A DNA stretch of 64,000 bases from Sesamum alatum (GCA_034509735.1 JACGWO010000012.1:24085188-24149187), one strand, 5' to 3'. Positions 12,963 to 27,455 are shown, numbered from the stretch's first letter. Translations and numbers: made by a program. Notes: generated from the letters alone by a model not told the origin.

Positions 12963-15900
12963 ATGGCGTCTTCGTCGGCGAACTTGTGGGTTTTGCTAGG
13001 GCTCGGTATTGCGGGGATATTGATTATGACGAAGAAGCTGAAGCGGGCAGTAAAGGCTGATTTCGGAGCGTTTATAGAGCGGTTGCAGCTATTGCCCCCG
13101 CCGCAGCCTGCCCCTCCTAAAGCTCCTCACCCTCTCACTGGCCTCTCTTTTGCGGTCTCTGATGTGTAAGTTAATTCCCATTTACCATATGTAATTTCAT
13201 GCTTTTCATTTGTAAAAGTTCGAATCTGTTTTGGGTAATTTAGTAGATAATTTGGGTAATATTGGTACAACTTTAGTTGGAATGGTAATCTCTGATTCGT
13301 ATGTTATTTGTATTGCTTGTGTTCACACTGTGTTGCTTTGTTCAAATTAAGCCCTTTTTAAATGTCAAGGGAGAAGTTTTTTTATTGACACTCGGCAGTT
13401 TTGCATTGATTTTGTTTGGTTATGCACGCTAGTTTATTACGCCAGCGTATCTGATGTAAATATAGTAATAAATTCAATTTGGAGAGGTTTTCATTTTAAT
13501 ATTTATGTAATTGACTATGAATATTTTGTTTGCGCTTTCTTTCTTATGGAGGAAAAAAGAGTTGATATATTTCCCTTGCGGAATATGGGTTAGAGTTTTG
13601 TGTAATACATGTAATCAAGGATTTGGTTCTGTACGTTTTAATTTATCTGACATAAAAAATAATGTGTTGCTGTTAACCTATCAATAACTTGCATTCAGAT
13701 GCTCCTATAGTTTCAGCTGAAAGTCTTGTTTCTAATCTTGACTGCCAGATTTAATATCAAAGGATTTGTAACTGGGTTTGGCAATCCAGACTGGTCGAGG
13801 ACTCACGAGGCTGCTCCTCAGACGTGTCCTGTGGTTGCAGCCCTTGTCGAAGGAGGAGCCACATGCGTTGGAAAAACTGTGGTGGATGACATGGCATTAG
13901 GGTTTGTCCATACCCTTAGCTGAGAACTTTTCAGATTTCTAGTCTAGCTTATGACCACCTTTTTTTATTTTTTAAAAAAAATTTATGTTATAATTTTTTT
14001 GCCTCTTAATCCAGTGTTAGCGGAGAAAGCAAGCATTATGGTTCACCAACTAATCCTGCCTCACCTGCACGAGTACCAGGGGGAGCCTCTAGTGGTGCTG
14101 CCGTCGCTGTCGCTGCTAAATTTGTTGATTTTTCTTTGGGTTAGCTTCCTGCTTCTTTCTATTTAAAACTCTGTTTTTGTGTGTGGAAATAAATCCACTA
14201 GTCACATTGAAATTTTTTCGACAATATATTTCATGAATCTGACAAAATCCTCTGCCATATTAACAATAGCTATCATGTTTTAAGCCTCTGACTGCCTGGT
14301 TGCTGACCTTAATGTTGGAGAAATATCTCAGTATTCTGTACTAGAGATGTTTTAGAAGATCACTGCCGATCAGTGTGTCCTGGAGCTGATTAGAGGGAAG
14401 GGTTTCATTATTTTCTTGGACTATTAACAATTCTTTTATATACTTTTATTTGGAGGAAGGAGTAAAGTAATTGATCAAAGGTATTTCAACATTGAGTTTA
14501 TAACATTTCTATATTTTGGATCTCTAACATTTCGTAGACAAATTTTCACTATGGCGATTGACTGATTTATCCCATAGAAAATTGATCCATAATCACCTCT
14601 CAGAAGTTTTAATGTGATGGAGGATGAAGCTAAGATATTTGTAGCCTCTATGTCTATATTTTAGTACTATTACAAGCTAAGATATTTGTAGCCTCTATGT
14701 CTATATTTTAGTACTATTACAAGCTAAGATATTTGTAGCCTCTATGTCTATATTGTAGTACTAGTACAAGGTGGCGCAAGATATTTACCCAAGATCCCTT
14801 ACACCTAGATTAATACAATGTTAAATGAAATTTGTCATATGATACTTACTCAAGATCCCTTAATCCCCGATTAATACAATGTTAACTAAAAATTGTCATA
14901 AACTTCAAGTTGAAAACGTGTCAATTGTTTTAATTACTTCAGAAACGGATTAATGTAAAATCAGATATCAGATGGGTGGTCTATGGTCCAGGCAATTATG
15001 GGGCCCCCAAAGTCTGTGTGCCTCTTATAGGCACATTTTCAATATGTTAAATTAATAAACTATACTTGGAAGTAAGGTTTTGAAATGCTAGACAATTTTA
15101 TCATGTTGAGTACCAGAAATAATATTACAAGCAGAAAAGAAACAAACAATGAATTAGAAAAGCTAATTGGTTAGACCAAAGAGGTAGTCTTTGTGTGTGT
15201 TTGTTTATGTACATACCATGTGTATAGCCCATGAGATCCATCGCTTATCATATATCACGCTCGATATGAAGAACTGATGAAGGTTATGTATCCAACTGGT
15301 GAGAGGTGGAAAAAGATGCATTCCTTTTCATAGGTTCCATGTTAGTTTCCTTTCTTGAGGTTCTTTTTCTTTTTCGCCCTGTACACTTGCGATGCCAGTC
15401 ATATGCCTTGATGGCATTTCCATTATATTGCATCAAGATTATGTCTCAGAGATCCCTTATAGCTCATAAATTATCTTTCTCATGGTTATTTCGTTGTTCT
15501 CATGCATAAATACTTTGTATATTCTTCACCATCAATTGATTATCGTTTTCTGCTATGTTGGCTTGTTGATGTTGAATTGGTGTGATATACAAGTTTTGCT
15601 GGTGAAGAGGCCCATGCTTTATTTATTTATTCACTTTTTTCTGAAATAGGAGGACTGATCTAATTCAACTTTTCCTGATTATTGGGCCTATTGGCTGCGT
15701 GGCATGTCTATTTCATGGGAAAAAGGGGGGTTGTGAGTAGTGATTATGGATATTATTTGATGATCATGTAGCCGATGCAAAGATGTTGTGGCCTCCTTTT
15801 TACCCATACCTTTAATGTGCCAGTCAAATTCTTTTTGAGTTTACCTCATTCTCTGTAATCTTATCAATTCTTATGGAGGAGATAGATATCCTACTTGTTA

Positions 15901-18900
15901 CTTAGCTTTACCCTTTTCAAAAGTTTGCTTGCAATGCCTGCTCTACCATTCTGATCATTGAAGTGAAAAGGAGGCATAACTGGTATATGTTGGGGAAAAA
16001 CACGCAATGACTGATTTTTTTTGGTAATTACCAATGGTGCTTCTTCTTGGTCTTAATTTGGTTAGGATTCATCAGATGTCAGATTCTCTCCAGGAAAATG
16101 TAGTTGGCTAATTACCTGGTTTCTCTTTTGATTTTTTATTTTTTCAAACTAAGGGAAGGTATTAGGTTATGTAGATGCATATAAGGGTAGAGTATAGTTC
16201 ACTTGATACTTGTGGACGAGGTGTTTCTGGACTTTGTTACTTGTATTAAGAATCTAGATTGTTGTCTGCTAATCACGAGTCGTGATTAACCTGTCTTGGC
16301 AAGTGGCTGAATATGCTACAGTAAGTAACAGAAATCCTGAGCTTTTTGAAGTCTGGTTCATCTTTTATAAAAAATGTTACCAAGAAGATATGTCCAGGTT
16401 ATGGGACTAGGAAGACCAGTGAGCACAAGTATTTGTCTCTTAATTCTCTAGCCAGTATTGGCCACTTAGTCGAATTTATTATTGTTATTCCTTGCAGATA
16501 ATTCACCATGTGAAATTACAGATTTGTTCTCTGTAAGTATATAAGTTAGGTTGGCAAATGAAAGTTCATACCATCTCAGGCAGCTTAGTCTTGCTAGTGA
16601 ATCAGTTAAAACACGATCACGTAGAAGCTTTGTGAAATCTTCAGGTGGAATCTTTCAACCTAGGGGTTTTATGTCTTGGGAGGTTACTTGATAATTTTGA
16701 AGTTTTAGTTATTTTTTCCTTGATGGTAGTTTTACTTTTGTGGACCAAATTGACTTTTCCTCAGTTTTATTTCCATGATTTATGAAGCTGCCAGTTGACA
16801 TGGTTTGCTTTCACGCATTTCAAGTGCACATGTTGAAGTTTGTTACATGACAAATTGATTCTGGAATTTGCTATTTAATATTTGGTCATTTTATCAAGTT
16901 CCGTTGTTGCATACAAAAAATATTAATGACTCCAACCAGTAAGTATTGAATTTGGTGAAAATTTGAGTATTTTTCCAGAACTTGTCAGAAACACTTTCAT
17001 GTAGGATGGAACTAATAGCCATTATTAAGCATGAACAGATATTTTGCAGATAAGGGTAACAGAACTTTGGATTTGACCTCTGCTTATAGTAATTCCTTTT
17101 ATCTAGTGAAAAGGTGAAACCATTCATTTGAAACAAATAATGTGTCATCTCATGGTTTTTCGTAGAATGTGGTGTGCTAATTGTTCAAGCAGTGCATCTT
17201 GTTGATACATTTTCTTTTTATCACGCTGATCACTGTTTATGTATGTCCCATTACGTCATGTTGTGAATATATATTATAATTAAATCTTAGAGACTGTTCT
17301 GCTGGTTTTAAATGTTTCTGTCAGAAAGATGCCATGTTTAACTTGCTATGTGCGACAGGCATAGATACTGATGGTGGTGTGCGAGTGCCTGCTGGATATT
17401 GTGGCATACTTGGCTTCAGACCGTCTCATGGGACTGTCTCCCTTTCTGGTGTAATTCCTGTTTCCGGAAGTCTTGATGCAGTAGGTGTGTATATCTATAC
17501 TATATCCAGATGTCAATTATAAAGATTTTGGATATCTAGGACATTTGCATTGTCATGTGATCTTCATGGTAGATGTTCTGGATCTTTCTCTATTTCATAA
17601 TGTCAGCAAATAAGTTGTAATGATAACAAAGTTCTTGCATTGAGCATGGAGGTGGCTATCCATATAGAATTCTTCTCAACCCATTAATTTAGTGACACTG
17701 GCAGATGGCATGAGGTTTGGAAAGCTCTTTGCTCAAGAATCATTAGCAATTTTGCAGATACTGCTGTCTCCCATCAGAATTAGTCAACCATTAGAAAATC
17801 AAAAACCCAATCAAGAGTTGCTAGGGATGTCAGGACTCAGGATGACTTATTGCTATTGCATTGAGCAAGTATGCCAGTGAAAAATCTCAAACAGTAGTAC
17901 CATGTAATACATTTGTGACGAGGATTTTCTTTCTGTGTATCCCTGCCATTTCCAAAAAGCAGCTACTTTATGATATATTCGTTTGTTCTCAAAGTAAAAA
18001 GTAGTAGACTTCTTAATATATATTGTTACAGTAAATGTAATTATTGATTTTTGAAAAGATTGAAGTGTGGAATGCTATTACTTTTTTTGTTCAAGAAAGA
18101 AATTGCTCTGGATAATACTGAATTTTGTCACTGACTCACTGGTAATGTTGGTAAAAGGTTTTGAGACTAGAAGTTTAGAACTCAATGAAAAAAGTGGGGC
18201 ACAGCTTCTAAGCATTTTCTTCTGAAAATTTAGGACTTCATGAAAACATTATTCAGCCTCCTAAGGGCTTCAAACATTACTTCTCCTGTATTGGTATTTA
18301 GACCTGTGAATTGCAGGGTGGTTCGCGAAGGATCCCAGCGTACTTCGTCGTGTTGGTCATGTGCTGTTGCAGGTTCCATATGCTGCACAACGCAATCCAA
18401 GGAATATTGTGATAGCTGATGATTGTTTCCAGTTATCAAAAGTCCCTGCAGAGCAAATTACTCAGATGGTGGTAAAATCCGTTGAGAAGCTATATGGAAG
18501 TATGTTGTTTTACACTTAACATCTGTTGTAAAATGTTTTGTATGAATTCCTTCAGTAATTTAGTGTTTGTTCCTTATTCTGGATGTCTTATTAGGCTCAC
18601 CTTTCAGGACAAGTTTTAAGGCATGAAAATCTTGGTGATTATATAAACTTGAAAGTTCCAAGCTTAAGTGCATTCAATGTCAAGCAACTAAATGGTGAGG
18701 GAAGATCTCCAATAAGATTGCTAGCAAATGTCATGCAGATACTTAAGAGGTGAGGTTATAAGTACTAATAATGAAGTACTACCTTTGTGTTAATATGATT
18801 CAGTTTTTATTCTTGAAAATGATATCTTTTAAGAAAATGTTTTTCATCCCAGCATTTTTACCACATTGTTTAATGTGTTTATATTTTCTAATGCATCCCT

Positions 18901-21900
18901 TTCTGGTTAAATTTGTTTCCTAGCTTTTAGGTATTGAGTCCATAACATCGTGTGGACTTACATAGAAGTTGGAGTTGTCTGAAGTTGTATCAGTTTTGTT
19001 TTTGCCAAAATTTGATTAGCTGGTTTTTCCTCTTTTGTTTTGAACTTTTGCTACCTATAGGTATGTTTGTGGTTGCCTGTGACTGTGTGTGTGTCTGTCT
19101 TTTTTGGCTTCAAAGCTGGGCAAGTTTTCTCGTAGAGATTCGATTTGCAAAACATCTAAATATATGGTGGTGTCTTAGATCGCATAATTAGGCGGTGGGG
19201 GCCAGTGCCAAAGATACAACTTACAAGTACTAATTTGGCAGCCTGAGCATGGGTGCACCTGTCTAACCTGCTACAAGTGCGAATGTGCTACGATCCCTGA
19301 GGACCCTGATGGCTGCTTATAATGTGGTGCCTGGTGGTAGGTGTTGGGATGATGGTATGCAAATGAAAGTAGATATTTGATTGCTATAACAGTGTCAACT
19401 AAAGAGGAGGGAGATAGAGGTTTCCTGATGGATTTGAGGACAATAATGAGGCGAGACAGGAAAAAGGTGGTCAGATTAGGGGATCGACACATAAGAAGTG
19501 GGTTTCATTATAGGGACAGTTACATTTTCATTTTTCTCCCTTCTTTTTGTTTTGTTAAATTGGGTAAAAGACAAACTTCACGGAGCCTACAGGTACATAC
19601 TCTTAAGGCAATTTGGATCTCAAGTTTAGTGTTGGGGCTCCTGTGCGCTTGGAGCTAGATGCCTCATCTTCTTATTCCCACTTTATGCAACTTAATTATT
19701 TTGTCTTCGAACTATGTTAATTTTATTACCAGAAGATAAAAGTAGTAAATTTGTCGACCTTGTTAATCCTCTACACCATCATTTTCTTGGTCATTACAAC
19801 GTTTGAGTGGATTGAAGTAAGTTCTAACCACTTAAATCTTAATCTCAATATGTTGAATCACTGACGTGAAGTCTGCGTTTGTCGGTTTAAATATACATTT
19901 TATACTACAATAGAAAACTTAGAATCATCTTTCCCTATTGAATTCTTTCTTGAATCGTGACTAAAGTCATTCCTTGTGAGTTCCGTGCAGGCATGAGTTC
20001 AAACAAAATCACGATGAATGGATCAACTCCGTAAAACCCAGTCTGGATCCCGTTATCTTAGCTCAAATACCTGAAGTTTCGGACTTGACTGATGCAGACG
20101 TTGAAAAATGTAACATAATCAGGAGCGAATTGCGTTCAGCTATTAATGCGCTTTTAAAGGTTTAATTTATCCAAACTTGACATGATATATTTTTGGTTGT
20201 TTAGCTGTTAAAATATCTAACAGGCGTCTTGTGTATTGTAGAAGACATGCTTTTATCAGTTCTTTTTGCTTCTGATTGCTGGAGGCTTTAAGTGGCTACT
20301 GAAACTGATCCCTTTACCTTTTCCTGCATCTCTTATTTAATTTCCTCAAAGCACCAGTCATGCATGTCTTAATAAATTGTTTTCAAATCAAATGAGAAGT
20401 AAAGATGTGACAACTCTTGGTTTGACATTTTATTTGGGTACTAGATCAACCTTCTTGCATTTTATTTATTACAGACTACTTTTTTGCTGTAGTCATTAGA
20501 TCCATTTCTGATTGTTGGTGAATTAATTTTCTGTTTGTCAGAGCTCTGTATCACTGCCTCACCTTCTCTTTCTGTGTTGTAATTTGACTTTATGAAGTCG
20601 TTGGTTTGGTATATAATGCTGTTATCTCTTCCAGGAACTTCCAAATGCAAGTTGGTTTAGTCATTTTCAAAGTTAATAGTCAGTAACTCTGATGATTTAT
20701 ATAACCAAAGAACCTCACTTGAGGCTGGAATTTTTTCTTTTTAAAACACGTGCTTGAGTTTGTTGCCATTGCTACATCGTAATTTTATGTTCCCTTTATT
20801 GTTTAATGTTATAAGGTTTACAGAATTACTTTGATTTAAAAAAAAGGGTTCATAATTTTTTAGCACTTCCCTGATTCTTGGTCCTTAACACCATAACGTC
20901 AAGTACTTGTGCTGCTATGACAACAACCTGTGGGGTGGGGATGGGAGGAAAGCAGCTCTTCTATGCTCTTAGCAGATATCCTCTCTAGCCAATAATGTTT
21001 CCAGATGTTTGGCCTGATTTTGGTACTTTATCGCATCTTTGCATAGTTTGACTTATATTTTGTTTCCTGAAAAAATGGTCTAAGCAGGATGATGGAATAT
21101 TAGTAATTCCTACCTCTTCTGATCCACCTCCAAAACTTGGCACCAAGGACGTTCTTTCAGAGGAATTCCTTATTCGAACATCTACTCTTTCAAGTTTAGC
21201 TAGTATGTCAGGATGCTGCCAGGTTAATGTTCCCTCTCTTTTTCACACACACTTGCCAGTGGTAACATTGAATAAAATCTGTTTTCACACTGGTCTTCTA
21301 CTATTATTGTAGGTTGCCGTACCGCTTGGCATGTATGAGAAGTGCCCAGTTTCTTTGTCACTCCTAGCTAGGCATGGGGGTGATAGATTTCTTCTCGACA
21401 CCCTGCAGACTGTATATGCATCTCTACAAGAACAGGTTGATACAGCTGGAAAGCCTAAATCATCTAGTAAAGCTGTGACACAGGAAACATCAGCGGAGAT
21501 GGCCAAGGAAAAGGTAAGTCCTAACTGAACATATCTTTTGGTGCTGACATGAATTGCCTTTACTACAAATTATTCATGAATTGAGTAACTCTTCCGTTGT
21601 AAACTGTCATGTCATATGTTTTCTGCATTTTGGAGTTAGTAATGTTAATTTTTGTGGCATTCTCTAGGCAAAATTTCCTATAGAGCCTTCCAGAATGTTG
21701 AATTGTATTTTCTGCATTTGTTTTTTATGTTGACCTTTAGGCAAAACATTACAAAGTTGTGGTATATTGATCTTCTACATGTTGAGAGGTAAACTAGCAG
21801 GTGAAGATTCAGGCATATTGGGGGGGGGGGGGTGCATTAATCTAGTTACACAGACAGCTTTCTGTTCTGGATGAAATCCAGTCAATTCTCATTCTAAGAA

Positions 21901-24519
21901 TAGCCAAACAGTGTGTTGTAAGTTTTTCTTATGCATGCATGTGTAGCGTCCTCATCCATGCTTGCCCCACTACTGTGATCTTAACCTGTTACAACCCTGC
22001 CTGTTTAGGTTTCCTTGAATTCTCTGTCATATCTTGCTTGCTTGTCAAAGTGGATTGAGGATTTTCTTTAATCTTCTTCCAGTCTGTTAAATTTTGTACA
22101 TTTGCAAAGAAATTTGGTTTGAATCTCTTGGTTAGTTATTTCGTTGTATTCTTCTGAAGAGATTTTGACATCCTGTTGATCATCTCTTTTTTTAGGGCAA
22201 TCAAGCATTCAAAGATAAGCAGTGGCAGAGAGCTATTGGATTTTATACAGAAGCCATCAAACTAAACAGTAGTAATCCAACATATTACAGTAACAGGGCT
22301 GCAGCATATTTGGAGATGAGAAGGTAGTTGAGCTTTTAAAGCTTCTTGGTTTATTTCATCTGCTTGGAGGTTTTATATATGTTGCTAATTCATTCTTGCT
22401 TGCCAGTTTCATCCAAGCTGAAGCCGATTGTACTGAAGCCATTGATCTGGATAAGAAGGTGCTCTCCCTGGCCTTAAAAATGTTCCTATCTTCTTAGGGG
22501 TTTTGTTACCACACACCTTGCATATGACATGACTTGTGGCAACTTATATGAAGCTTGAGTAATTTGTTTCCAACTATGTAGTTGATGTCTTGTAATGCTT
22601 TGTGGTTTTATTTCCTTTATCTTATTTCCTTCTAATTTGAGAAATGGAGCTATTAATATCTTGTGACAGAAATGCCTGTATAGTTTGCTTGTGCATGTCC
22701 GCAGATGTTCTTAAAGATGACTATTTTATTTCTCTATTACTGGTTTAATGTAACTATATGCAGTATAAATCTCTTTGTTGTCAATCTAACTTTTTCATTG
22801 TTTGTTTTTTTTTATTTTCCACTCTAAAAAGCAAGGTTTATATACGAGATAGTTCCAGAAACCTCTCCTTTGATTTGATAAACTGTAACGTTTCTAGTGA
22901 ATGACTCGTTGCCCTTTGTTAAAATTGACATGAACCTCAGGTTTACCACATTGTATTGCCTTGGACATTTTTCACTTTACAATTGGACCTTATGTTGTTT
23001 ATCCTAGAAACCTCATGAAATATATTACATGCACCAACACTTTTAGGGACAGACCATCCTAAATGTCAAAACTAGATGCAGGTCTGGGACATTATGCTTG
23101 GATGTAGACTTAGACTTGAACTATTATCTCTGTCTTGGTAGTCAATATCGCTACCAAGCCCTTAGAAACTCAAGCTAACCTCTAATGATGGGTTTCTTGG
23201 ATATGGATTATTGATTGGTTGCTTGTGTAATTGTGGCAACAATACAATGGTGCTTATTATTTTATAAAGTACAGATCAGGTGACAACAAAAAAATGTAAT
23301 TTCAAAAATTGGTGACAAGTTGAAAACATTAAATCTCAAGGCAGGTCTGTATAGATTGGATAAACTCTCAGGGAATTTGGGTATATGTGAACAAATCTGG
23401 GGTAAATCTCTCAGGGCAATTTGGGTATGTGAACAAATCTGAGAAGTGGTGTTTGCAATTTGGTAGACCCTGGCAATGGAAGGATAAAATCTTCTCATGC
23501 TTACAAAATATTGATGCCATGGCCAAACTTGTATTTAAACTTAAAGTTTTTTATGGGAACTTCTTCCGTCATGGAGACCGACAGCTCAGGTTACAAGTGA
23601 TAACAAACTTGGGCTGGATGTCATTTCAGAAACTTGAGGGGTCTACTTTATCTAGACCTAGCCTCAAAAAAGTTCCCATCACTATGCCTTTGTGTAATTC
23701 AATATGCCTGATTCTTGACAGTTCAAGGATATTCTTGTATCTGTTTTTGTTTGAACTACTAGTTTCTGCATCTTCCACCTGATGAAATTTGATGCGATTA
23801 TATTGTGAGTTTTTGTTTTTTAAACTTTGGGGATCTTCTGTTCGAATAATTGTGTTTCGTATGAGGAAGTCATCTGGTAGTTAACTGGTGGTGCAACCAT
23901 TATTCTGTATTGTTTCTTCTGAACTTGTATGGCTTTTGCAAACAATTCCCTGCTCCTCGATTGATATGGGAACTTTGTGTTAATTGTTGGATAAAGAAAC
24001 ACATGAAATGTGCCGTGATACTTTTTTTGGTACACTTGCAGAATGTAAAGGCCTATTTGAGGAGGGGAACAGCGCGGGAAATGTTGGGATACGTTAAAGA
24101 AGCAATGGAAGGTTAGTCCATTTCTTTGCTTGTTTAGTAAATGGTATATGAATCAACCCTGGGATGCAGAAAAAGGCAAGGGGAGTTGTAGTGAATCAGG
24201 ACTTTAATATGTTTAAAGTGTTATCGATGGCCGAGCCTCGGTAATAGTTGATGTTAGCATGATCGGGTTGACTTTCGTTTCCAATTAGGAGAATATTATG
24301 TGTATTCTCTAATTACTGCTTTGGTTCAGATACATTATGATGTATGAAGAGTCGTGTTTCGTGGTGTGAAGTCACCCTGCCAACTTTCCTGTGCTGTTAC
24401 TTGAACTTTTCCTCAAACTCTACTTTTATCTCGCAGATTTCCGATATGCACTTGTTCTTGAACCAAATAATAGAAGAGCAGCTCAGTCTTTGGACAGGCT
24501 GAAGAAGTTGTTTCAGTAG
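12963..24519 (+). CDS. TOC64: TOC64, chloroplast outer-envelope TPR receptor with amidase-like domain
   Basis: Complete gene. Exons: 12963-13165, 13749-13901, 14015-14139, 17359-17484, 18317-18499, 18608-18749, 19991-20159, 21088-21222, 21313-21513, 22196-22323, 22407-22458, 24042-24111, 24437-24519. They total 1770 nt, 589 residues plus TAG, the length I recall for Arabidopsis Toc64-III, with all phases consistent. Domains: an N-terminal membrane anchor ([19 protein letters not shown], residues 7-25), an amidase-signature-like region (about 45-430), and three TPRs (about 480-589) with the clamp-type landmarks [26 protein letters not shown] and [19 protein letters not shown]64 is known as a docking receptor for Hsp90-delivered preproteins at the outer envelope. 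The catalytic segment reads [16 protein letters not shown] where active amidases have DTGGS, so the nucleophilic Ser is Gly and enzyme activity is not expected. Intron 3 is 3.2 kb. Confidence 0.97.
14140..17358 (+). other. Intron 3 of TOC64 (3.2 kb)
   Basis: Large intron inside the amidase-like region. It contains a three-copy 47-bp tandem repeat at 14629-14769 followed by a looser twofold duplication of about 68 bases (14780-14900). The remaining 2.4 kb is ordinary T-rich intron sequence in which I see no coding remains or element ends. Confidence 0.75.
14629..14769 (+). repeat. 47-bp tandem repeat, three units
   Basis: Units at 14629-14675, 14676-14722 and 14723-14769. Units 1 and 2 are identical as read; unit 3 differs at two positions near its end (TTGTAGTACTAGTAC against TTTTAGTACTATTAC). 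Each starts GCTAAGATATTTGTAGCC. Confidence 0.95.
22459..24041 (+). other. Intron 11 of TOC64
   Basis: A 1.6 kb intron between TPR-coding exons. It includes an imperfect tandem duplication of about 40 bases near 23362-23444 (each copy contains CAATTTGGGTAT or AATTTGGGTATA and GTGAACAAATCTG). A long open frame across 23387-23782 overlaps this and shows no recognisable domain, so I treat it as chance. Confidence 0.6.
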
Positions 24520-27058
24520 TTCATCATAAAGGATGAAGCATCAAGAAATACCTGAGGTTGCAAAATGTTGTTTGTGTAAACCGCGAAATCAGATCTTCCA
24601 TGGAGCTACTATCATCTATACAAAATCCATTACCAACATGCCTTAGAAATGGAGGTCTTGATGATAGTCTCCCTTTTTGTCATGTAAGCAAGAGGACCCT
24701 GATGAGAAATACTTACCTGAGCACGGTACATTCTCAGTAGTTGTAGTTTACAACTTTACATCATTTATTTGTTAGTATAGAGCGATTTTTGTCTCAGTTA
24801 GCTTTTCCCTTGCAGGCTATAATTCTAAACCAAGTCATTTTATTTCTTTGTAGTATCCATATTTTCGATAAATTTGTTTTCAATTTCTGTTGGTACCTCA
24901 GCTAACAATAAAGACACTCTCGTTCCCGTAACCTTGTAGAAGTCAATTCTGGGATCTCTGCTGGAACATTTAATATCTGAAAAAGTTAGTTTCTCTGGCT
25001 CTGCCTGATGTTAGTCAAACTTGTTTGCCCTAATTCTCTTTGCTAGATGGATTGGAGCATGCTTAATATGCTGGTGTTGATCATTATTGCGATTAAGTTA
25101 CCAAGTAGATGTAGCAGCTTAAATTGTTTGATGTTTGCTCGTTATTACAAAATTGTGGATGTCCGTTGCTAGTATTGACACACTTGTTGGTTCATCTGAT
25201 ATATTGCTAGTGAACGTCCTTTGTTCTAGATTCACATTTTTCGTGTATCAAATTATTTCGATGTTGTGCTTCTGAGCCCTCAATTTGGTGGTTGCTTTTG
25301 TTCATGGGAATGACTGCTCGTATTTTGGTCGATATCATGACCAGGAAAAGTATGCTTGCGTCTATACGAGCTTCCTCTTATCTTATGGTGTATTCTGAAG
25401 CATTGTTCCTAGATTTGTTTTAGTCTCTGTACCTGTTGTGCCAAACATTTTTTCCACAGCAAATAGAACAGGCATGGAGCTAAGTCGTACTTTGATACAT
25501 CAAAGGTAGCGATGAAATATTTCTGAACTTGAAGGAATTTGTTTCAGCCCGTTTTTGAGGTGGGACGAAAATAAAATCAAATATGGCATATTCTCAAAAC
25601 ACCTTTTCTGGGTGTTTTGGGTGGTTAATCCAAATCTCCAGAAAGTATCATTTTCCATATAAACATACACATAATAATATATTATATAATTTTATCCACT
25701 CATAAATAAAATACATATATACTTTTATAAAAATAATAAGAAAGACATGATTCAATAATGCATATTATTTTTTGTCTTTTAATATACAACATAATACATA
25801 TAACATCTTTTTACACTATTTTAAACTATTTCAAAAAATAAACCCAAACATACACAGTCGTATCTTACCACGCACTTATTTATTTTTATTTTTTTCTCTT
25901 TCTATCTCTACAAAATAAAATAAAACACTCCAAAAAAAAAAAAAACCCCCAATATAATGTCAATGTTGCTTTTATTTCCATAAATTTGCATCTGACTTTT
26001 TTTGAGAAGCCAAAGAGTTGGTATGGAGGGCGTTTAATTGAGTTTATAAGCTTTTCAACATATTTTATAAAATGTTTGGGGTGAGTTTATGTTTGAAAGC
26101 AAATTACTCTATGTGATATCGAAAATAAGCAGATTGCCCTCTTGTAAAAAAAAATAAATTAAATTATCTCTTTGTGTTTGTGAAAATCGAACTAGTTACC
26201 TAGTCAATTTACTTCCATGTGTTTGTGAAAAAATATATATTATTAAAATATTATATATTAAATATAAAATAGTTTTTTTATTTTTAATAATATTTATATA
26301 TATTATATCATTAATATAACAGACCATGCCCAATCGTGTGCACTACACACCTCTATTTAAGGGGTAAATCACTTCAATTTTAAAAACAAAGAGAGGTAAT
26401 TTGTTTTTTTTTTTTTTTTTCCACATGGGGTATTGCACATTACCCATATCACAGGGACATAGCCTGCATTTTCCCCTATGTTAGAATGTTTGGTAATTTT
26501 TTTAGAGAATGAGCTTATAAGCCCCCCCCCCAAAAAAAAAAAAAAGATCTTAGAAATTTATAAGTTTATGTAGCAAGGAGTTCTAAACTTATGGGTGTGT
26601 TCCTGTAAAGCTGTGAAAAGCATTTTTCCTTAGAAAATTGGCCTTTTAAAGTGAGAATCAATGCCAATATATAGATATATAATCATATCAGAAGAGATGA
26701 TTGCTAGTTTAGTGAAATCTTTTGTATTAGGTATGGTCAGAAGTTTATAATTCTTAAAAATTTAATTTGAGGCATCTAATATCCATCACTCGATCAATAG
26801 AAGATTAGATCAGTTGATAACAAGACATCAAATCCAATCCATTTATAATAAAAGTCATTCAAAAGATTTGTAAGATTAGTATTTCATTGTTCACATCATA
26901 GTCAAATGGCTATCCCCGTTCGTGGATGCACTCTCAATAATTAATCGACATTATCCCTGATTTATGCATGAAAGCTTGCTTCAGTTTGTAAGATAATTTC
27001 ATTCCATAAATTTGGTGGAGGTATGATTCTCTCATTTGATAAATTCTAATTGGGATAT

Positions 27059-27455
27059 TGATGCGGCTCACGACTCATTGGTGTTCCATCGTACGAGATA
27101 TTGTCTGTTTTGATTTTGTACGATTTTCACGATTTTGTCCTGAAAATATGTCTCCTTAAGGAGAGGAGACCTTGGGGCTTATAAGCCGCAAACTCATCGT
27201 TCGCAACCAATATGAGATGCTTGCCTACATCATTAGACCCCTAGATAAGGGGCTTGGGACTAACATGTGGCCCCGTTCCCACAGACAACGACAAATGATG
27301 CGACTCACAACTCGATTGACGTCCCATTGCGCAAAGTATTGTCTGCTCTGACTTCGTATGAGCCTCACAATTTTGTCATGAAAAAACGTCTCGCTAGGAA
27401 GAGAAAGCCGTGAAACTTATAAGCCACTCAAACTCCTTATCTGCAACCCACATCA
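27059..27455 (-). mobile_element. TRIM retrotransposon (miniature LTR element), minus orientation
   Basis: Two direct repeats of one LTR, 27059-27232 and 27296-27455, flank only 63 bases. Read on the minus strand the LTRs start TGATGT and end GCATCA. The 5' copy lacks about 17 bases near its start. The internal region opens TTTGTCGTTGTCTGTGGGAA, the position of a primer-binding site, and ends with CCTTATCTAGGGGTCTAA before the 3' LTR. Flanking pentamers are GATAT and TATAT, a four-out-of-five target duplication. The same family occurs at 62834-63248 and 63651-63826. Confidence 0.85.

Noticed and set aside
17692..17880. Possible extra TOC64 exon between exons 4 and 5
   Set aside because: Exon 4 joins exon 5 in perfect phase and restores [10 protein letters not shown] as in relatives; the piece matches nothing in TOC64.
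23387..23782. 131-codon open frame in TOC64 intron 11
   Set aside because: It overlaps a local tandem duplication, shows no domain, and lies between in-frame TOC64 exons on the same strand.
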